DNA of 35,671 nucleotides from Thermosipho sp. (in: thermotogales) (GTDB lineage: Bacteria; Thermotogota; Thermotogae; Thermotogales; Fervidobacteriaceae), in contig JASKLO010000015.1 of the NCBI GenBank assembly GCA_030153605.1, positions 1 to 35,671 on the forward strand, read 5' to 3'. Shown piece by piece: positions 32,975 through 35,671 of the stretch. The notes beneath the pieces were generated by a model, which worked only from the letters and a program-made list of their open reading frames with translations, was not told the origin of the DNA and did no database searches. How positions within the stretch are numbered: the first letter of the stretch is position 1; each line of letters starts with the position of its first letter. Both the position numbers and the translations under genes were made by a program.

Positions 32975-34887
32975 TTTTCCACTCCATATTCCAAATGTTC
33001 AACCAAATGATATGGTATATCATCAATAAAATTTCTACCTCTTCTCATTATATAATCATTACCGTAAAAGATTCTTGAAGAACCTCCCACACTGTAAATA
33101 ATGTAAAGATAGTCTTTTGCTCTTGTTATTGCAACGTAAAAAAGTCTTTCTTCTTCATCTAAATTATTATCCCTGAGAGACATGATATGTGGAAAATCGC
33201 CAGGATTTACACTAAGTATAAAAACAACTTTCCATTCCAGTCCCTTTGCTTGGTGCACAGTAGTTAGGGTAACCTTTTCCTTTTCTTTGTCTTCTTCAAA
33301 CTCATTTACTTGAGTTATTTCATAGCTTTCGCTTACTAATATATCTGTTAAAAAGTTTTCTGTATTTTTGTAAAAACCGGCCATTTCTATTAGACGTTCT
33401 AAATCTTCCTGTCGTTCTCTATAATCATCATAAGTGTATTCAAGATATTTTCTGTAAAAATTAATATAAAATTTTTCAAGTCTTTCTCCAGGGTTTTCAA
33501 TAGATAGGGTTTCTAAAATTATGTTTCTTACATTGATAAAATCTTCAGATTTTTCTTTTACATTTTTAAGTTCATTAAAAGGCTCTTGAGAAGAAGAAAT
33601 TGAAGTGGCTATTCTATCGGCTTTTATATTTCCTATACCCGATAAAAGTTTTAACAATCTTATCCAAGAGATTTTTTCAGAAGGATTAACCGTAACTTTT
33701 AAAAATGCAAGTGAATCTTTTACATGTGCAGTTTCTGTAAATCTTAATCCCGAAAAAATCTTAAATGGAATACCGTGTTTTGAAAGTTCAAGTTGTAATT
33801 CAAGAGAATGTGCATGAGCTCTGTATAAAACAGCAATCTCATTTAAGGAAATACCTTGGTTGTGAAAGTTTAAGATTTCGTTTGCAACAAAGTCTGCTTC
33901 ATCATAATGATCAAATACTTGTACAAGGAATGGTTTAATTCCGGTTTTTCTAGTAGATCTCAAAATTTTTGGAATAGCTTTTTTAGGAAGCATTTCGTTT
34001 ATTAAATTTACTATTTCTTGTGAGCTTCTATAATTCGTCTGAATTTTGAAGATTTTAGCTTCTTTTTGAAAGTCTAAAACATTTTCAAATCTAGCTCCTC
34101 TAAATGAATAAATACTTTGTGCATCATCACCTACAACGAGAAGATTTCCATGAACTTCTGAAAGTAAATCTGCAATTTGAAATTGTACTATGTTTGTGTC
34201 TTGAAATTCATCAACTAAAATCCATTTAAATCTTGAAGATTCTTTTCTTCTTATAGACTTATGGGTTGATAAGATATGTAGAGTATGAATTAAAAGATCG
34301 TCATAATCTAGTGAGTTTTGTTGCATTTTTTCTTGTTGATATTTGATTAAAATTTGTTCAATTATATGTTCATGTTCTAAATATGTTGGGTTATATTTTG
34401 CTATAGCTTCTCTTAAAGAACATAGTGTATTGTTCATAAATGAATTGATAGCTAGAAGTTGCTTTGATGTTGGCATTCTTTTTCTTTCTGATTTTGGAAT
34501 AATTTGGCTTCGTGCACTTTCCATTACATCTTTTGAGTCTTCAGAATCTAATATTGTAAAATTTGGTTTTATTCCAATAACTGACCCATATTTTCTTAAA
34601 AATAGATTACATATATGATGGAAAGTTCCTCCTACAAGACCTTCTAGATTTGATTTTGATACTTGTTTTGCTCTTTGAATCATTTCTTTTGCTGCAGCTT
34701 TTGTAAATGTCACTAACATTATTTCAGAAGGTTTAATTCCTTGATTTATTAAATATGCAATTTTATAAGTTATTACTCTTGTTTTTCCGCTTCCAGGACC
34801 TGCTATTACAAGTGTTTTTCCACTTGATTGTGTTACTGCTTGATATTGTTCTTCATCTAATTCTTGTTTAAGAATTTCTTCTATCAT
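32971..34887 (-). CDS. UvrD/PcrA-like superfamily 1 DNA helicase
   Basis: This 638-residue ATP-dependent 3'-5' helicase carries QYQAVTQSSGKTLVIAGPGS then GKTRVITYKIA (Q motif and Walker A), LVDEFQDTN (Walker B), VGDDAQSIYSFRGA (motif III) and QTNYRSS (motif IV). It ends with TVHQAKGLEWKVVFI (motif V) and EERLFYVAITRAKDYLYI (motif VI). Its length is a little shorter than PcrA, with a truncated C-terminal tail, so the RNA-polymerase-binding tail of PcrA is likely missing. AAAGGATGATTAA precedes the ATG. It is first in the minus-strand operon and probably acts in excision repair or replication restart. Confidence 0.93.
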   Translation of the reverse strand: MIEEILKQELDEEQYQAVTQSSGKTLVIAGPGSGKTRVITYKIAYLINQGIKPSEIMLVTFTKAAAKEMIQRAKQVSKSNLEGLVGGTFHHICNLFLRKYGSVIGIKPNFTILDSEDSKDVMESARSQIIPKSERKRMPTSKQLLAINSFMNNTLCSLREAIAKYNPTYLEHEHIIEQILIKYQQEKMQQNSLDYDDLLIHTLHILSTHKSIRRKESSRFKWILVDEFQDTNIVQFQIADLLSEVHGNLLVVGDDAQSIYSFRGARFENVLDFQKEAKIFKIQTNYRSSQEIVNLINEMLPKKAIPKILRSTRKTGIKPFLVQVFDHYDEADFVANEILNFHNQGISLNEIAVLYRAHAHSLELQLELSKHGIPFKIFSGLRFTETAHVKDSLAFLKVTVNPSEKISWIRLLKLLSGIGNIKADRIATSISSSQEPFNELKNVKEKSEDFINVRNIILETLSIENPGERLEKFYINFYRKYLEYTYDDYRERQEDLERLIEMAGFYKNTENFLTDILVSESYEITQVNEFEEDKEKEKVTLTTVHQAKGLEWKVVFILSVNPGDFPHIMSLRDNNLDEEERLFYVAITRAKDYLYIIYSVGGSSRIFYGNDYIMRRGRNFIDDIPYHLVEHLEYGVEK

Positions 34888-35262
34888 TTAATCATCCTTT
34901 CTATTATTTATATCTTTTTAAGTAGTAATAATAGGTACAGGTTAATATGGATAGAAATATTGCAAGTTGTTTTTTTATGTAGAAAAATTAAGCTTTTTTA
35001 GTTTCCAGATTACTGGAAAGTTTTGGAAATAAATTATTTGAAAATTCAAGAAACGTTTATTTTACAAGTGTTTTAGGTGGAAAGTTTCTGTTTCGATTTA
35101 AAAGAAAGAAACCATTTTAAAATCTTAAAATCATAGTGGTAAGAAATTAATGTATTTGGAAATGAAAATTTCTAACCGCTGGTAAGAAAAACAATATATT
35201 GTATGTAAAAATTTCCAAACACCTATATATAGTAAAATAAATTTCCAAATTTAAAACCAGTT
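34888..35262. other. AT-rich intergenic region with repeated ATTTCCAA boxes
   Basis: I find no gene here. The octamer ATTTCCAA or its complement occurs four times (35023, 35156, 35211, 35241), two in each orientation. TGGTAAGAAA occurs twice (35137 and 35180). A small palindrome stands at 35002-35019. The region should hold the promoter of the minus-strand operon, but no clear -35/-10 pair is evident. The repeats might be operator sites or plain AT-rich chance. Confidence 0.45.
35002..35019. repeat. Inverted repeat TTTCCAG-ATTA-CTGGAAA
   Basis: A perfect 7-bp stem around a four-base loop, 115 bases upstream of the UvrD start. The half-site TTCCAG resembles the other TTTCCAA boxes around it. 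No long T-tract follows on either side, so an operator is more likely than a terminator. Confidence 0.4.
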
Positions 35263-35592
35263 TTAGATTAAAATAATACCTTTTTCAATATATGCTTTTG
35301 CATATGCTATCATTTGCCCCCACCCATATGCACAGCCGTATCTTATTTCAAGTTCGTTTAAATCTTTTATTAATGTATGATCTATGATTGTAAGCCAGGT
35401 TCCCTTGTTTTCATCTTTTTGAAATTTAAATAAAACTCTTGATCTAAATCCATCTTCATATTCATACCACCAAAATTCCCATGCATTATATGGAACAATA
35501 TATACCGTATATCCATTATCTGTTACAACTTCTCCTTCGGTTAAACGTTCCCACCTAAAAAATATTTTTCCTCCCTCTTCAAAGAAATATTT
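35263..35592 (-). pseudogene. SRPBCC (AHSA1-like) protein, 5'-truncated
   Basis: The frame open from 35592 to the stop at 35263 encodes the C-terminal two-thirds of an AHSA1-type START-domain protein. GGKIFFRWERL is a central strand. IVPYNAWEFWWYEYEDG, LFKFQKDENKGTWLTIID and GCAYGWGQMIAYAKAYIEKG are typical closing motifs of the fold. About 40 N-terminal residues are missing. A TAA precedes codon 35592, and no ATG, GTG or TTG start with a ribosome site lies in frame. The adjacent 80 bases show no coding sequence for the missing part. Such proteins bind hydrophobic ligands, but this copy is probably dead, unless a frameshift or odd start hides the rest. Confidence 0.65.
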
Positions 35593-35671
35593 TTAATTAG
35601 CCTCCTGAAATTTGTTTTTTCTTAATTTTTTGAAAATATTATTCTTTCCCTTTTATCTTTAAAAAGAGTTA

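Noticed and set aside
34980-35260. CRISPR array
   Set aside because: The repeats are only 8-10 bases and irregularly spaced in both orientations, without unique spacers, and there are no cas genes.

Overview
The window is AT-rich, densely coded bacterial DNA. Its gene content points to the Thermotogota, probably one of the low-GC genera such as Thermosipho or Marinitoga. The clues are a GH36 alpha-galactosidase of the compact Thermotoga type, a COG1031-type radical SAM enzyme, Shine-Dalgarno-rich starts with many GTG and TTG codons, and small ECF sigma and LolA/RseB-like genes. This placement rests on protein style, not on a phylogenetic marker.

Layout. 1-5.0 kb: the end of an rRNA pseudouridine synthase and folP (minus), a GntP-type permease broken by a one-base frameshift (plus), then an FGGY sugar kinase with a small membrane protein (minus). 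5.0-9.8 kb: two tandem alpha/beta hydrolases, an MFS transporter on the opposite strand, and a PiT phosphate transporter paired with its DUF47/PhoU-like partner. 9.8-12.6 kb (minus): a secreted protein of unknown function, a LysE/RhtB exporter and an alpha-galactosidase. 12.6-15.5 kb (plus): a two-gene radical SAM cassette linked to uracil-DNA glycosylase, then a secreted LysM-acid phosphatase ending in a perfect hairpin terminator. 15.5-18.2 kb: a frameshifted 7TM-GGDEF gene (minus), tRNA-Pro(GGG) with a textbook promoter, and about 0.9 kb of decaying DNA holding an eroded gene. 18.2-24.6 kb (plus): one close-packed operon of an RmlA-long nucleotidyltransferase, a Cof-type HAD phosphatase, a TPR protein, HisS, a pilin-like protein and an ABC exporter. 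24.6-34.9 kb (minus): an eight-gene operon read in the order UvrD helicase, DUF72, ECF sigma, anti-sigma, LolA/RseB-like, COG1031 radical SAM, GAF-like/GGDEF, and a phosphoribosyltransferase-RecQ fusion. At the right edge lies a 5'-truncated SRPBCC (AHSA1-like) gene.

How the genes work together. The minus-strand operon is the most striking unit. DNA helicases sit at both ends of an envelope-stress module (sigma, anti-sigma, RseB-like), with a c-di-GMP enzyme and a radical SAM protein between them. Its last gene joins a ComF-like phosphoribosyltransferase, an uncharacterised middle domain and a RecQ motor lacking the zinc-binding cysteines of classical RecQ. The best candidates for poorly described biology are this fusion and the radical SAM pair at 12.7-14.5 kb.

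Two genes (GntP, 7TM-GGDEF) each carry what looks like a one-base loss in a short homopolymer. Two genes (7TM-GGDEF, pilin-like) have strong ribosome binding sites facing ATC or ATT instead of a normal start. Real decay, non-canonical initiation and sequence error cannot be told apart from this window alone.
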